A DNA stretch of 64,000 bases from Bacteroidota bacterium (GTDB taxonomy: Bacteria; Bacteroidota; JABWAT01): positions 124,001 through 188,000 of the forward strand of contig JAKLJL010000006.1 of the NCBI GenBank assembly GCA_023151185.1, in the 5' to 3' direction. A program made the translations under genes and the position numbers. Positions 8,326 to 18,345 of the stretch are shown here, piece by piece; positions within the stretch are counted from its first letter, which is position 1; each line of letters opens with the position of its first letter. Below the pieces are notes generated by a model. The model saw only the letters and a list, made by a program, of their open reading frames with translations. It was not told the DNA's origin and made no database searches.

Positions 8326-10950
8326 ATGACTGTTGAAGAAAAACTGGACCGGATTTTACCCTTTGTTACCAATCCGGGTCGGTATATCGGGGGGGAGGCG
8401 AATCAGGTCAGGAAGGATCCTGAAACTGTTCTGGCATCCATGGCTCTGGTTTTCCCGGATGTGTATGAAATCGGGATGTCGCACAACGGAACCAAAGTTC
8501 TTTATCATCTGATTAACCGGGAACCTGATCTTGCGGCAGAACGGTCTTTTGCCCCCTGGAAGGACATGGCTGAAAAGCTGAAAGAAACCGGCCTTCCTCT
8601 GTACACCCTTGAAAGCTACCGCCCGGTCAGCAGTTTTTCGGCGATCGGAATTTCGCTTCAAACCGAACTGAATTTCACCAATGTCCCGTTTGTGCTTGAA
8701 CTTTCGGGAGTGCCGGCCTTTTCAAAGGACCGGAGTGAATCTGATCCGTTTGTCATTGGCGGTGGCCCCTGCATGGCGAATCCGGAACCCGTTGCCGCGT
8801 TTTATGATCTGTTTGTCATTGGTGATGGCGAAATACTGGCGGTTCAGATCCTGAGGATCATCGGGGATGGACGAAAAAAAGGACTTTCCCGGCGGATTAT
8901 TCTGGAGAATCTTTCTGCACTGCAGGGGGTTTATGTTCCCGTTTTACTGGAGATGACCCGGAATTCACGGGGAGAATGGGTCCCGGAAGCCGATTTTGCA
9001 AAGGGTAGTTTTACCGGATCGAAGGGGATCCGGCGGCATTGGGTCGAGGTTCTGAACCGGAACGACTATCCCGTAAAAAATGTCGTCCCCAATATGAATC
9101 TGATTCATGACCGGTTTTCGGTAGAAGTGATGCGGGGATGCACCCAGGGATGCCGGTTTTGCCAGGCCGGATACTGGTACCGCCCGAACCGGGAACTGGC
9201 CGCCGATGATGTGATTGATCTTGCCCGTGAAGGACTTGCTGCAACCGGTGAACGGACCATCGGCCTGCTGAGCCTGTCGACAGCCGATTACGGTCAGGCA
9301 GAAGCAGTAACCAATTATCTTCTGCAGGATGACGGATTTGAGGGAGTCGATCTGTCTCTTCCTTCTCTAAGGGCTAACAGTTACGGTCAAAGTCTGGCAC
9401 AAAAAGTCGGGGCCATGAGCAACTCGCACAGTGCTACTTTTGCCCCTGAAACCGGTTCTGAACGCCTTAGGAAAATTATCAATAAAACCATCTCGGACCA
9501 GGATATGTATGAGGCTGCCGAGGGGGTATTTAAAAATGGCTATCATAACATTAAGCTGTACACCATGGTCGGACTTCCGGATGAGAATCTGGAGGATATG
9601 AAGGCTTTTTGCGGGCTGATTGAAGGGTTAGTCAGGATCGGAAAGAAATATAGTCCCTGGAATACCGTCCATCCGAACATCGGGATCTTTGTTCCGAAAC
9701 CGTTTACCCCCTTTCAGTGGGTCGGTTTTATGGAACGGGAAAAGGTCATGTCGCACATTCAGTTTGTGCGTGATTATTTCAGGGGAAACAAAAATGTGAA
9801 AATCACCTGGTCAGACTGGGAACTGGCCCATGTTGAGGCTTTTTACAGCCGGGGAGACCGGTCATTGGCACCCATGATTTATGAAGCCTACCGGAAAGGA
9901 CTGATATTTGAATCCTTTTCAGAAGGGTTTCAGTACACAGGCTGGCAGGAACTGTGGGAGCAGTTTGGCTGGTCTCCTGCATCTGCTTTCGAAAACCGGG
10001 ATCTGGAAGCGGTATTTCCCTGGGATTTTATTCATGCCGGGACCTCGAAAAGTTACCTGAAAGCCGAGTACAAAAAAGCGTTCACGGTTACAGCCGATCC
10101 CGTTCCCGATTGCAAGTGGGGTGACTGCCAGCATTGCGGGATTCCGGGAAATTACGAAGACATCAAACTGTCGGGTTCTCCTGCAAGGCACATCGCCGGG
10201 AATCTGAGCTTTGAGGAGGTTAAAAAACTGGTTGAAGACCGGAAGAAAAAGCAGCATGAGATCCGGCATTACCAGATTCACTTCCGCAAAACCCGGCTTG
10301 CAAAATATCTGGCCCATCATGTTACCATCGAAATTTTTGAGAAGGCTTTACGCCGTCTGAAAATCCGGTTTCATTACACCCAGGGCTTTAATCAAAGGCC
10401 GGTGATTAAAAATATGGGGGCTCTGCCGCTGGGTATGGAATCGCATTCCGAAGTATTTCTGATTCAGCTCAGGCAGGATCTGGCTGGTGATCTTCAGGCC
10501 TGGGCAGACCGGTTTTCGGAAATCCTGCCGGATGGACTGGATGTTATTGCAATCAGGGAACTGGGTAATTCCAGGATGCCGGTCATTACTTCGGCAGATT
10601 ACCGGGTTGCGGCAGAACTGCCGGGTTGCCCGGATCCGGAATTTCTGGTGAGGATGTATCAGGAAGGGTTTGGTGAGCTAACCGTTGTCAACCGGGAAAA
10701 GAGTCTCCGGGTTGGTGACGTCATTGAAAAAATCTGGGTTGAAGCAGGAAATTTATCTCTGCGGGTCCGGGCCAATTCATCCGGCGCAACGGTGAGTCCG
10801 TATGTTCTGGTGGCAGGTCTAACCGGTTGCAGTGTGGACCAGATCCGGGTATTGCCGGTTATTAAACAGTCCGTTGTGATGGAGGACTATCAGCCAAAGA
10901 GGAAAAAACTGCCGGAAACGGTCGGGCCCTCTCCGGCAGAAGCATCGTGA
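8326..10950 (+). CDS. Radical SAM protein (TIGR03960-type) fused to a DUF2344 domain
   Basis: 874 residues. The N-terminal 250 residues look like the B12-binding-type region of this family. The radical SAM core has Cys272, Cys276 and Cys279 in RGCTQGCRFCQAG, which would bind the [4Fe-4S] cluster that cleaves SAM. A second Cys group, C596-x4-C601-x2-C604 (CKWGDCQHC), lies before the C-terminal domain. That domain starts near 646 with IRHYQIHFRKTRLAKYLAHH and GFNQRPVIKNMGALPLG, typical of DUF2344. The two parts are separate genes in some clostridia, often near RNase G, and fused in others. The substrate is not known to me. It ends directly against the convergent downstream gene with no spacer. 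Confidence 0.88.
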   Translation: MTVEEKLDRILPFVTNPGRYIGGEANQVRKDPETVLASMALVFPDVYEIGMSHNGTKVLYHLINREPDLAAERSFAPWKDMAEKLKETGLPLYTLESYRPVSSFSAIGISLQTELNFTNVPFVLELSGVPAFSKDRSESDPFVIGGGPCMANPEPVAAFYDLFVIGDGEILAVQILRIIGDGRKKGLSRRIILENLSALQGVYVPVLLEMTRNSRGEWVPEADFAKGSFTGSKGIRRHWVEVLNRNDYPVKNVVPNMNLIHDRFSVEVMRGCTQGCRFCQAGYWYRPNRELAADDVIDLAREGLAATGERTIGLLSLSTADYGQAEAVTNYLLQDDGFEGVDLSLPSLRANSYGQSLAQKVGAMSNSHSATFAPETGSERLRKIINKTISDQDMYEAAEGVFKNGYHNIKLYTMVGLPDENLEDMKAFCGLIEGLVRIGKKYSPWNTVHPNIGIFVPKPFTPFQWVGFMEREKVMSHIQFVRDYFRGNKNVKITWSDWELAHVEAFYSRGDRSLAPMIYEAYRKGLIFESFSEGFQYTGWQELWEQFGWSPASAFENRDLEAVFPWDFIHAGTSKSYLKAEYKKAFTVTADPVPDCKWGDCQHCGIPGNYEDIKLSGSPARHIAGNLSFEEVKKLVEDRKKKQHEIRHYQIHFRKTRLAKYLAHHVTIEIFEKALRRLKIRFHYTQGFNQRPVIKNMGALPLGMESHSEVFLIQLRQDLAGDLQAWADRFSEILPDGLDVIAIRELGNSRMPVITSADYRVAAELPGCPDPEFLVRMYQEGFGELTVVNREKSLRVGDVIEKIWVEAGNLSLRVRANSSGATVSPYVLVAGLTGCSVDQIRVLPVIKQSVVMEDYQPKRKKLPETVGPSPAEAS

Positions 10951-13203
10951 TCAGGTCGTAAACAGGTACTGGAATTTCAGGAAAAACTGACGGGAATCCT
11001 GCTGGTACACTTCTTTTGCCGGGTTGTATCCGTGATTGCTGGATGCCCCGATGTAGAAGACACTGAACGGATTCAATTTGTAACTGACCAGAGGTTCAAC
11101 CGAAACTACATCATCAAACTCGTTATACTGGAGCAAGACCCGGGCAGAAAGTTCTCTTGAAAACTGGTATTTCGTCCGCAGGAGGAACACATAACCTGCA
11201 TAGTAGGCGTTTCCGCCATCCTGAAACAACTCAGCATAATCCAGGCCGGGTTCTATCACAATCTGATCTGTTGGTTTAATGGAGAGGAACACTCCGTAAT
11301 TGGCGCCATCGCCGACGGATGGATTTGACCTGCTTCTTCTGATAAACCTTCCGAATTCAGAGTAAATACTTCCTGAAAAATATTGTGAGAACGAAGAATT
11401 GAGGTTAAACTGCCAGCGGTTTTTCTGACCGAACCAGGTATCAGCCCACCGTTCATTGTTCAGCATATATTCAGCACGGAAATTCGTCTGGGCCGTAAAA
11501 TCAAAGTTGATGAAAAACGAAAGCCACTCATCCTTCAGGACACCGTCCAGATTATAAACCTGACCCGTGATGAACCCGGGCCCGATCTGATTGATCAGGT
11601 CATTTTCAGGGTAAAAGTTATACCGGTTCCAGAAGTACCATTGGTGGTAGTCATTCCGGTCAATGAATCCGTTATCAGCACGGAACCCACTCCCGGCATA
11701 GAGATACTGGGTCTCGAAATTGTAAGTTTTCGTATACCGGCTGAAATTCCCGATAAAGCCAATCCCTTCAAATTTCTCGCCGTTAAAAAGCACATCGTGC
11801 TTTCCGTCAAATAGGACGGATGGATAGTCGTTTACCGGTGTCATCAGGGTATCATTGGGTTCCTGTGTTTTGCTGAAAAGGCCCTGGGCCTGAAGGGTAT
11901 AATACTCCCAGAATCTGTATGAACCGTCAAGCCCGGTAACCAGATTATATCCGTCTGCCTCGTTCAGCCGGGTGGTCACCAGAGCACCGAAGTATTTACC
12001 ATCATCAAAGGCATATTTACCTCTTAGAATATGGGAAAAACTGGTTGTACCTGCCGCAAACAGGGTCCTTTCTTCGGTCGGTATCATGTACGGTGTCTGG
12101 GCATCTTTTGCAGTCAGGTAGACAAAATTCAGTTTTCCGCTTCGGCCGGTTAGTTTGGCAGTGAAATCCGGGTCGTTAATGCTACGGGTATAAATCACGG
12201 ATCCCGGCGAGGAAAACAAATCACTGCCTTCCTGGAAAAATGGCCGCCGTTCAGGGAAATTCAGTGCAAAGTTGGTATTGACGTCAATTTGCTCAGCATC
12301 CGACTCAATCTGGCTGAAATCCGGATTCACAGAAACTTCGGCGGTAAGTTCAGGGGTTGCCATATATTTGACACTGAATCCGGCAGATCCCTTAACTCCA
12401 TCATTTTCAAAAGCGCCGTTTTCATTTCTGGCGCCTGCCTGGTTCCCGATAAAATAGGGAAGCACTTCAACGGCACTGGGCCGGTTGATGTTTTTAATTC
12501 CCCGCAGTGTCCCGAACTGGCAGGGAAAGCAGGGATTGTCGCGGTCAATGGCTGCCCAGCTATACCGGTTACGGCTGTCGGCTTTGTGATCCCGCCAGAT
12601 GGTTGCCCGCCAGACCTGTTCCTCTGCATCGGGGAACCGCAGGCTGCTGAAGGGTATCGCCAGTTCAACCTGGTATCCATTTCCGGTTATGAGACCTTCT
12701 GAGTAGTAGATGAAATCTGCACCTGCATCTTCATTGTTGGTTGTTGCGACCAGATCGCCCTGAACACCCAACGGATTCACGAAAAATTCATAATACCAGC
12801 TTGAATTCCCGTAAGTATCAATCAGAATTCCCATGTAATCATCCGAAAATATTTCATCCCGGTCACGAAGAGTGGCTCTGAGTTGGTCCGGGTCACCCTC
12901 GGCGATGAAGGCTATGTACAGATTTTTCTCGTCATACATCAGCCGGGCTTCGGTGTGAACGGGTGGTTTTACCAGATTTTTAGGCCAGTTTTCGGTGAAA
13001 TTGGTTGCTTCGGCAGCCAGTTTCCAGGCTGGTTCGTCCAGATTGCCGTCGATGGTGACCGGTGACGAAATGGCTGGCAGGAAAAGGACTGGCTGAACGG
13101 AAGGGGTAAAGGTTTCTGGGGTGCCCTCCGGCGGATTCCCCGGCTGAAATGAGTCAGAAAGAAAAGATGTAAAAAGTAAAAGACCCGCCAGTGCTGTAAG
13201 CAT
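10951..13203 (-). CDS. DUF5916 outer-membrane protein with CBM9-like N-terminal domain
   Basis: 750 residues with an N-terminal hydrophobic leader. Residues of about 48-240 (TIDGNLDEPAWKLAAEATNF, then LYDEKNLYIAF and YYEFFVNPLGVQGD) form the CBM9-like domain seen in DUF5916 proteins. The remainder is rich in alternating aromatic strands (YFGALVTTRL, FWEYYTLQAQG, FFLKFQYLFTT) and ends in an aromatic residue pattern, which predicts a C-terminal beta-barrel in the outer membrane. Annotation databases sometimes label such proteins as hydrolases, but no catalytic motif is visible. A GGGGGG run lies before the ATG. Its stop abuts the stop of the radical SAM gene. Confidence 0.85.
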   Translation of the reverse strand: MLTALAGLLLFTSFLSDSFQPGNPPEGTPETFTPSVQPVLFLPAISSPVTIDGNLDEPAWKLAAEATNFTENWPKNLVKPPVHTEARLMYDEKNLYIAFIAEGDPDQLRATLRDRDEIFSDDYMGILIDTYGNSSWYYEFFVNPLGVQGDLVATTNNEDAGADFIYYSEGLITGNGYQVELAIPFSSLRFPDAEEQVWRATIWRDHKADSRNRYSWAAIDRDNPCFPCQFGTLRGIKNINRPSAVEVLPYFIGNQAGARNENGAFENDGVKGSAGFSVKYMATPELTAEVSVNPDFSQIESDAEQIDVNTNFALNFPERRPFFQEGSDLFSSPGSVIYTRSINDPDFTAKLTGRSGKLNFVYLTAKDAQTPYMIPTEERTLFAAGTTSFSHILRGKYAFDDGKYFGALVTTRLNEADGYNLVTGLDGSYRFWEYYTLQAQGLFSKTQEPNDTLMTPVNDYPSVLFDGKHDVLFNGEKFEGIGFIGNFSRYTKTYNFETQYLYAGSGFRADNGFIDRNDYHQWYFWNRYNFYPENDLINQIGPGFITGQVYNLDGVLKDEWLSFFINFDFTAQTNFRAEYMLNNERWADTWFGQKNRWQFNLNSSFSQYFSGSIYSEFGRFIRRSRSNPSVGDGANYGVFLSIKPTDQIVIEPGLDYAELFQDGGNAYYAGYVFLLRTKYQFSRELSARVLLQYNEFDDVVSVEPLVSYKLNPFSVFYIGASSNHGYNPAKEVYQQDSRQFFLKFQYLFTT

Positions 13204-13340
13204 TCATTCCCCCCGATTTTTTCCGCTGCAAGGCGGGGCTTACGCAGGAAGTCCTGTATAGTTTCATAAAAGACAATCTAATCTGAAATTAACGTTTTTA
13301 TTTGAGAATTTTTGGTAACTTTTCTTTCGGAAAAAGGGCT

Positions 13341-13358
13341 GTTTAAACCGGTTTAAAC
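13341..13358. promoter_or_regulatory. Perfect 18-bp palindrome upstream of the hox operon
   Basis: GTTTAAACCGGTTTAAAC reads identically on both strands and lies 126 bases before the hoxE start, between divergent genes. The length and symmetry fit an operator for a dimeric regulator. There is no T tract, so it is not a terminator. Which regulator binds cannot be told from the sequence. Confidence 0.5.
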
Positions 13359-13484
13359 CACTATTCCTGACCAGAACAGATGTTTACGCTGTAAGACCGG
13401 ACTTTCAGAGAATTTTGTTTCTGCCGGAATCAGCCCGGACCCTGCCAGACCAGTTCGTTTAACCATGACAGAAAAGGAGGCCGC

Positions 13485-13979
13485 ATGCCCGCCTATCCCG
13501 TCAAAATTCAACCGCCATCAGACGATAAACGTTGGGGGTTGGTAATGGCTACCATGAAACGGCACGGATACCAGTCGAATGCCGTTATCGAAACCCTTCA
13601 TACCGTTCAGGAATCATTCGGATTCCTCGAGGATGATTCTCTCCGGTTTGTTTCAAAAGCGTTGAATGTTCCGCTGAGCAAAGTGTACGGAGTCGCCACT
13701 TTCTATCACTTCTTTACACTGAAACCCCAGGGCAAACATACCTGTGTCGTCTGCATGGGAACTGCCTGCTATGTAAAAGGTGCCGGTGAAATTATGGAAG
13801 CCATCTCACAGAAATACCACGTTCACCCGGGTGAAACAACTGAGAACGGGAATTTATCTCTGGTGACCGCCCGGTGCATCGGTGCCTGCGGACTGGCACC
13901 TGCCGGTGTTTTTGATGGTGAAGTCAGCGGAAAGCTGACCCCTGCCGATACTCTGACCAAACTTGCGAAATGGGAGTAA
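13485..13979 (+). CDS. hoxE: Bidirectional [NiFe] hydrogenase diaphorase subunit HoxE (NuoE-like)
   Basis: 164 residues. It belongs to the 24-kDa NuoE family and carries one [2Fe-2S] cluster through Cys90, Cys95, Cys131 and Cys135 (CMGTAC...RCIGAC). It passes electrons between the flavin subunit HoxF and the hydrogenase module in the cytoplasm. The gene is first in the hox operon, and a strong AAGGAGG site lies upstream of the ATG. The NuoE family also occurs in complex I and formate dehydrogenases; the hoxF-U-Y-H genes that follow decide the assignment. Confidence 0.93.
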   Translation: MPAYPVKIQPPSDDKRWGLVMATMKRHGYQSNAVIETLHTVQESFGFLEDDSLRFVSKALNVPLSKVYGVATFYHFFTLKPQGKHTCVVCMGTACYVKGAGEIMEAISQKYHVHPGETTENGNLSLVTARCIGACGLAPAGVFDGEVSGKLTPADTLTKLAKWE

Positions 13980-13982
13980 GCC

Positions 13983-15587
13983 ATGACACTGGAAGAATTA
14001 CAGGAAATTAAGGCCGGTGAGGAACTGGCTAAGAGTCAGAAAAAGAAATCTCTCCATGTTTGTGTGGCAGCCGGTTGTATGTCGCAAAATGCAGACGGGG
14101 TGGTGAAAGCCCTTCAGGAAAAGCTCCGGGAAAAGAACCTGGAAAAAGAGGTCGAAGTAAAGGGAGTCGGCTGCATGGGACTTTGTGCAGCAGGCCCGCT
14201 GGTTTCGGTTGAACCCGATAACCGGATGTTTCAGGAAATCAGTCCGGCAAATGCGCATCTGGTAACCGATAATCTGGAAATAGGGAAGAGAACGACCAAT
14301 GATCTTCCATCCGATTCTCCGTTTTTTACCCGTCAGGTTAAAATCGTAACTGAAAACTGCGGTGTGATCAACCCTGAGAAAATTGAGGAGTATATTGCTG
14401 CAGATGGGTATCTGGCACTTTATGCGGTCCTTCATGACATGGAGCCGGCCGAAGTTGTCCAGAATATGATTAAGTCAGGGCTTAGGGGACGTGGCGGCGG
14501 CGGTTACCCGACCGGATTGAAATGGTCGACCGTATCGAAGGCAGCCGGCCAGAAAAAATATGTGATCTGCAATGCTGATGAAGGGGACCCAGGGGCCTTT
14601 ATGGACCGGTCAGTTCTGGAATCTGACCCGCACAGAATCCTTGAAGGAATGGCCATTGCCGCCTATGCAATTGGAGCTGATGAAGGGTTTATTTACGTCA
14701 GGGCAGAATATCCGCTGGCCATTTCCAGACTGAAAACTGCCATTAAACAGGCAGAACGGAAAGGGGTGCTGGGCAGCACAATTTTTGGAACAACCTTTAA
14801 CTTCTCGGTTTCCATCCGGCTGGGGGCTGGGGCCTTTGTCTGCGGTGAAGAAACTGCACTTATAGCTTCAATCGAGGGAGGACGGGGTACGCCAAGACCC
14901 AGACCACCCTATCCGGCCGAGTCGGGCCTTTGGGGAAAACCAACCCTGATCAACAATGTTGAAACGTTTGCCAATGTGGCCCCGATTATTCGGAAAGGAG
15001 CCGAGTGGTATTCATCTATCGGGACTGAAAGCAGCAAGGGAACCAAGGTTTTCGCCCTTGCCGGCCAGGTGGTCAATACCGGCCTGATCGAAGTTCCGAT
15101 GGGAATGTCACTCCGTGAAATCATCTTCGAAATTGGTGGTGGGATACCTGGCGGAAGAAAATTCAAAGCGGTTCAGACCGGTGGCCCCTCCGGCGGGTGC
15201 ATTCCCGAAGAGTTTCTTGACATCCGGGTGGACTATGAATCCCTGACGAAACTCGGTTCCATTATGGGGTCGGGTGGAATGATTGTCATGGATGAAAACT
15301 CGAATATGGTGGATGTTGCCCGGTATTTCATGGAGTTCTGCATGTCAGAATCCTGCGGGAAATGTGTTCCCTGCCGGGTCGGGACTGCCCAGATTTATGA
15401 TCTGCTGACCCGTTTTGCAGAAAAGCAGGCAACTGAGTCTGATCTGGTTCTTCTTGAAGAACTCTGCGACGTGGTTAAAAATACCAGCCTCTGCGGTCTG
15501 GGACAATCAGCCCCGAACCCCGTTCTGAGTACCCTGAAATATTTCAGGCATGAGTACCTCGAGCGGATTCAGGCAGAAGTCATTTAA
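13983..15587 (+). CDS. hoxF: Bidirectional [NiFe] hydrogenase NAD(H)-binding subunit HoxF (NuoF-like)
   Basis: 534 residues, typical for HoxF, which has an extra N-terminal thioredoxin-like domain. That domain shows Cys27, Cys32, Cys64 and Cys68 for a [2Fe-2S] cluster. The glycine-rich NADH/FMN site [13 protein letters not shown] lies near 166-178, with the FMN-linked [14 protein letters not shown]. The C-terminal SLBB and [4Fe-4S] region holds Cys458, Cys461, Cys464 and Cys504 (ESCGKCVPC...SLCGLG). It oxidises or reduces NAD(H) and feeds HoxE/HoxU. It is 3 bases from hoxE and 12 from hoxU. Confidence 0.95.
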   Translation: MTLEELQEIKAGEELAKSQKKKSLHVCVAAGCMSQNADGVVKALQEKLREKNLEKEVEVKGVGCMGLCAAGPLVSVEPDNRMFQEISPANAHLVTDNLEIGKRTTNDLPSDSPFFTRQVKIVTENCGVINPEKIEEYIAADGYLALYAVLHDMEPAEVVQNMIKSGLRGRGGGGYPTGLKWSTVSKAAGQKKYVICNADEGDPGAFMDRSVLESDPHRILEGMAIAAYAIGADEGFIYVRAEYPLAISRLKTAIKQAERKGVLGSTIFGTTFNFSVSIRLGAGAFVCGEETALIASIEGGRGTPRPRPPYPAESGLWGKPTLINNVETFANVAPIIRKGAEWYSSIGTESSKGTKVFALAGQVVNTGLIEVPMGMSLREIIFEIGGGIPGGRKFKAVQTGGPSGGCIPEEFLDIRVDYESLTKLGSIMGSGGMIVMDENSNMVDVARYFMEFCMSESCGKCVPCRVGTAQIYDLLTRFAEKQATESDLVLLEELCDVVKNTSLCGLGQSAPNPVLSTLKYFRHEYLERIQAEVI

Positions 15588-15599
15588 GGAGAGTGAGCT

Positions 15600-16325
15600 A
15601 TGCCAGTTAACGGACAAATCAAAATCGTGACTCTGAAAGTCAACGGGAAGGATGTTTCTGCCCGTGCCGACCAGACCATTCTTCAGGTCTGCCGGGAGAA
15701 TGAGGTTTTTATCCCGACCCTCTGCCACCTCGAAGGATTATCAAATATCGGGGCTTGCCGGCTGTGCATGGTTGAGGTTGCCGGCCAGAAAAAACTGTTG
15801 CCGGCCTGCACCACCACGGTGAATGAAGGAATGGAAATCACGACGACCACTGACCGGCTAGGACATTATCGCCGGATGATTCTGGAACTGATCTTTTCGG
15901 AACGGAATCACACCTGTTCAGTCTGCGTGTCGAATAATTACTGCGAACTGCAGTTTCTTTCCCAAAAACTCGGAATCGATCACATCCGGGTTCCGTACCG
16001 GTTTCCGAAATTCAACGTGGATGCAAGCCATCCGTACTTTGTTCTTGACCATAACCGGTGCATTCTTTGTACCCGGTGCGTGCGGGTTTGTGATGAAATT
16101 GAAGGGGCCCATGTTTGGGACGTTTCAGGACGAGGAATTCAGGCCAGAGTGATTACCGAACTGAATCAGCCCTGGGGTTCTGCCGAAACCTGTACCCAAT
16201 GCGGAAAATGTGTCAATGTCTGTCCGGTCGGTGCCCTCAGCGATAAAGGCCGGTCGGTTGCAGAGAATAAAAAACGATCCGAATTTCTGCCATATTTAAC
16301 CCAGCGCCGGAGAGAAAAAATATGA
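15600..16325 (+). CDS. hoxU: Bidirectional [NiFe] hydrogenase diaphorase subunit HoxU (NuoG N-terminal-like)
   Basis: 241 residues, matching HoxU rather than the longer NuoG. An N-terminal plant-type [2Fe-2S] ferredoxin domain has Cys42, Cys53, Cys56 and Cys70. A His-Cys3 [4Fe-4S] site follows (HTCSVCVSNNYC), then two [4Fe-4S] ferredoxin motifs (CILCTRCVRVC and CTQCGKCVNVC). The subunit wires HoxF to the hydrogenase small subunit. GGAGAG precedes the ATG, and the stop overlaps the hoxY start by four bases. Confidence 0.94.
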   Translation: MPVNGQIKIVTLKVNGKDVSARADQTILQVCRENEVFIPTLCHLEGLSNIGACRLCMVEVAGQKKLLPACTTTVNEGMEITTTTDRLGHYRRMILELIFSERNHTCSVCVSNNYCELQFLSQKLGIDHIRVPYRFPKFNVDASHPYFVLDHNRCILCTRCVRVCDEIEGAHVWDVSGRGIQARVITELNQPWGSAETCTQCGKCVNVCPVGALSDKGRSVAENKKRSEFLPYLTQRRREKI

Positions 16326-16855
16326 AAGCCAAAATTGCCACAACCTGGCTGGATGGATGTTCCGGCTGCCACATGAGTTTTCTGGATATGGATGAACGGA
16401 TTCTGGCGATTGCAGACCGGATCGAACTGGTTTACAGTCCGCTGGTGGATTTTAAAACTTTTCCGGATCAGGTGGATGTGACCATTGTCGAAGGTGCCGT
16501 GGCTTCGGTGGATGATCTGAACAAGATCAAAAAAATCAGAAAACATACCCGGTTTCTGGTGGCTTTGGGAGATTGTGCCATAAACGCCAACGTTCCCTCC
16601 ATGCGGAACCCGATCCCGGTCGAACAGATCATCAACCGGGCCTATGTCGAAAACGCCGTTATCCATGATGAACTGCCAAAGCATCCGGCTCTGCCTGATC
16701 TGCTTGCCCGGGTAATGCCGGTCCATGAAGTGGTTAAAGTGGATGTGTTCATCCCGGGTTGCCCGCCTTCGAATGACACCATTTTTTATGCTGTCGCCGA
16801 ACTGCTCGACGGACGGATTCCTGATCTGACTGACAAAACCCGGTTTGGGGCATAA
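16322..16855 (+). CDS. hoxY: Bidirectional [NiFe] hydrogenase small subunit HoxY
   Basis: 177 residues with no Tat signal, so the enzyme is cytoplasmic. WLDGCSGCHMSFLDMDE (Cys13, Cys16), GDCAINANVPSMRNP and IPGCPPSNDT supply the ligands of the proximal [4Fe-4S] cluster. Its length and single-cluster layout match HoxY and group 3d enzymes, not the uptake-type small subunits, which are longer and have two extra clusters. AAGGAGG for hoxH overlaps its 3' end. Confidence 0.94.
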   Translation: MKAKIATTWLDGCSGCHMSFLDMDERILAIADRIELVYSPLVDFKTFPDQVDVTIVEGAVASVDDLNKIKKIRKHTRFLVALGDCAINANVPSMRNPIPVEQIINRAYVENAVIHDELPKHPALPDLLARVMPVHEVVKVDVFIPGCPPSNDTIFYAVAELLDGRIPDLTDKTRFGA

Positions 16856-16864
16856 GGAGGATAT

Positions 16865-18286
16865 ATGCCAAAAACAATTACGATTGATCCCGTTACCCGA
16901 ATTGAAGGCCACGCCCGAATTACCATTTATGTGGATGATGACGGTCAGATTTCGGATGCCCAGTTCCATGTAACCCAGCTCAGAGGATTTGAAAAACTAT
17001 CCGAAGGGCGGCCGTTTACTGAAATGCCATCCCTGATGGCAAGAATCTGCGGTATCTGTCCGGTCTCGCACCTGATGGCCTCGGCCAAAGCCTGTGACAA
17101 CCTGATGGCAGTTAAGGTCCCGGTCACAGGTCACAACCTGCGCAAAGTCATGAATATGGCTCAGATCATCCAGTCTCATGCGCTTAGCTTCTTCCACCTG
17201 TCCTCGCCGGATATTCTGATGGGGATGGATGCAGATCCGGCCGTGAGAAACATTCTGGGTGTTGCCGGAAAAAATCCCGGACTGGCAAAAGACGGAATCC
17301 GTCTGCGGCAGATCGGTCAGCAAATGATCGAACTCCTTGGCGGTAAACGGATCCATCCTGCCTGGGTTGTCCCCGGCGGAGTGAATGCCCCGCTTTCAGC
17401 AGAACACCGGGCAGACATGCTCCGGGTAATGCCCGAAATCAAGGAAATCGTCCGCCGTGCGCTGAATTGGTACCATCCCATGATGAAGCAGTACCATGAA
17501 GAAATTGCAGTCTTTGCCAACTTTCCGACTCTGTTCATGGGTTTGGTTAATGAAAAGGGTGAAGTAGAGTATTATGACGGAACCCTCCGGTTTATGGATT
17601 CTGCGGGAAATATCGTGGCAGACGGAATCAATCCTTCTGAGTACGACACCCACATCGGTGAAAAGGTCGAGGCTTACAGCTATCTGAAATCTGTATTTTA
17701 CAAACCGATGGGATATCCGGGCGGAATTTACCGGGTCGGTCCGCTGGCAAGACTGAATATTGCCCGTTCCTGCGGGACTCCGTTGGCAGATGAGGAATTG
17801 CAGGGGTTCCGTTCTCTGCAGAAGGGGCCGGTTTCGAGTTCTTTCCATTACCATTATGCCCGGCTGATCGAGATTCTGAATTGTGCAGAACGGGTAGAAG
17901 ATATCCTGAAAGATGACGACTGCATGAACACGCACGTCAGGGCTATTGCAAACCCGAACAGCTTCGAAGGCGTTGGTGTTTCTGAAGCCCCACGGGGAAC
18001 CCTGATCCATCACTACCGCATTGATGAGAATGGTCTGATCAAATGGGCAAACCTGATTATCGCAACCGGTCACAATAACCTGGCGATGAACCGGGGTGTT
18101 CTGCAGGTTGCCCGTCATTATCTTGACGGATTGAACCCAAAAGAGGGGATGCTGAACCGCATTGAAGCAGTCATCAGAACCTTTGATCCATGTCTCAGTT
18201 GCTCGACTCATGCAGTTGGCCAAATGCCGATGCAGGTCGAAATCACAGGACCTGGCGGGCAGGTTCTCAAAACACTATCCCGTTAA
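16865..18286 (+). CDS. hoxH: Bidirectional [NiFe] hydrogenase large subunit HoxH
   Basis: 473 residues. The Ni-Fe site is bound by the L1 motif RICGICPVSH (Cys62, Cys65) and the C-terminal L2 motif DPCLSCSTH (Cys443, Cys446, His449). Twenty-four residues follow His449 and would be removed by the HoxW protease encoded next, after nickel insertion. Together with HoxEFUY it forms a reversible H2:NAD+ oxidoreductase (group 3d). No hypABCDEF assembly genes lie in the window, so they must be encoded elsewhere if the enzyme is active. Confidence 0.95.
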   Translation: MPKTITIDPVTRIEGHARITIYVDDDGQISDAQFHVTQLRGFEKLSEGRPFTEMPSLMARICGICPVSHLMASAKACDNLMAVKVPVTGHNLRKVMNMAQIIQSHALSFFHLSSPDILMGMDADPAVRNILGVAGKNPGLAKDGIRLRQIGQQMIELLGGKRIHPAWVVPGGVNAPLSAEHRADMLRVMPEIKEIVRRALNWYHPMMKQYHEEIAVFANFPTLFMGLVNEKGEVEYYDGTLRFMDSAGNIVADGINPSEYDTHIGEKVEAYSYLKSVFYKPMGYPGGIYRVGPLARLNIARSCGTPLADEELQGFRSLQKGPVSSSFHYHYARLIEILNCAERVEDILKDDDCMNTHVRAIANPNSFEGVGVSEAPRGTLIHHYRIDENGLIKWANLIIATGHNNLAMNRGVLQVARHYLDGLNPKEGMLNRIEAVIRTFDPCLSCSTHAVGQMPMQVEITGPGGQVLKTLSR

Positions 18287-18345
18287 TCTTCCTCCGTCTG
18301 ATGCATTCCGGGTTTATCCTGGGGTGCATCGGATTTTTAACCGGT

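Noticed and set aside
12289-12702. 137-codon frame opposite the DUF5916 gene
   Set aside because: It lies entirely within a well-supported gene and its translation has no recognisable pattern.
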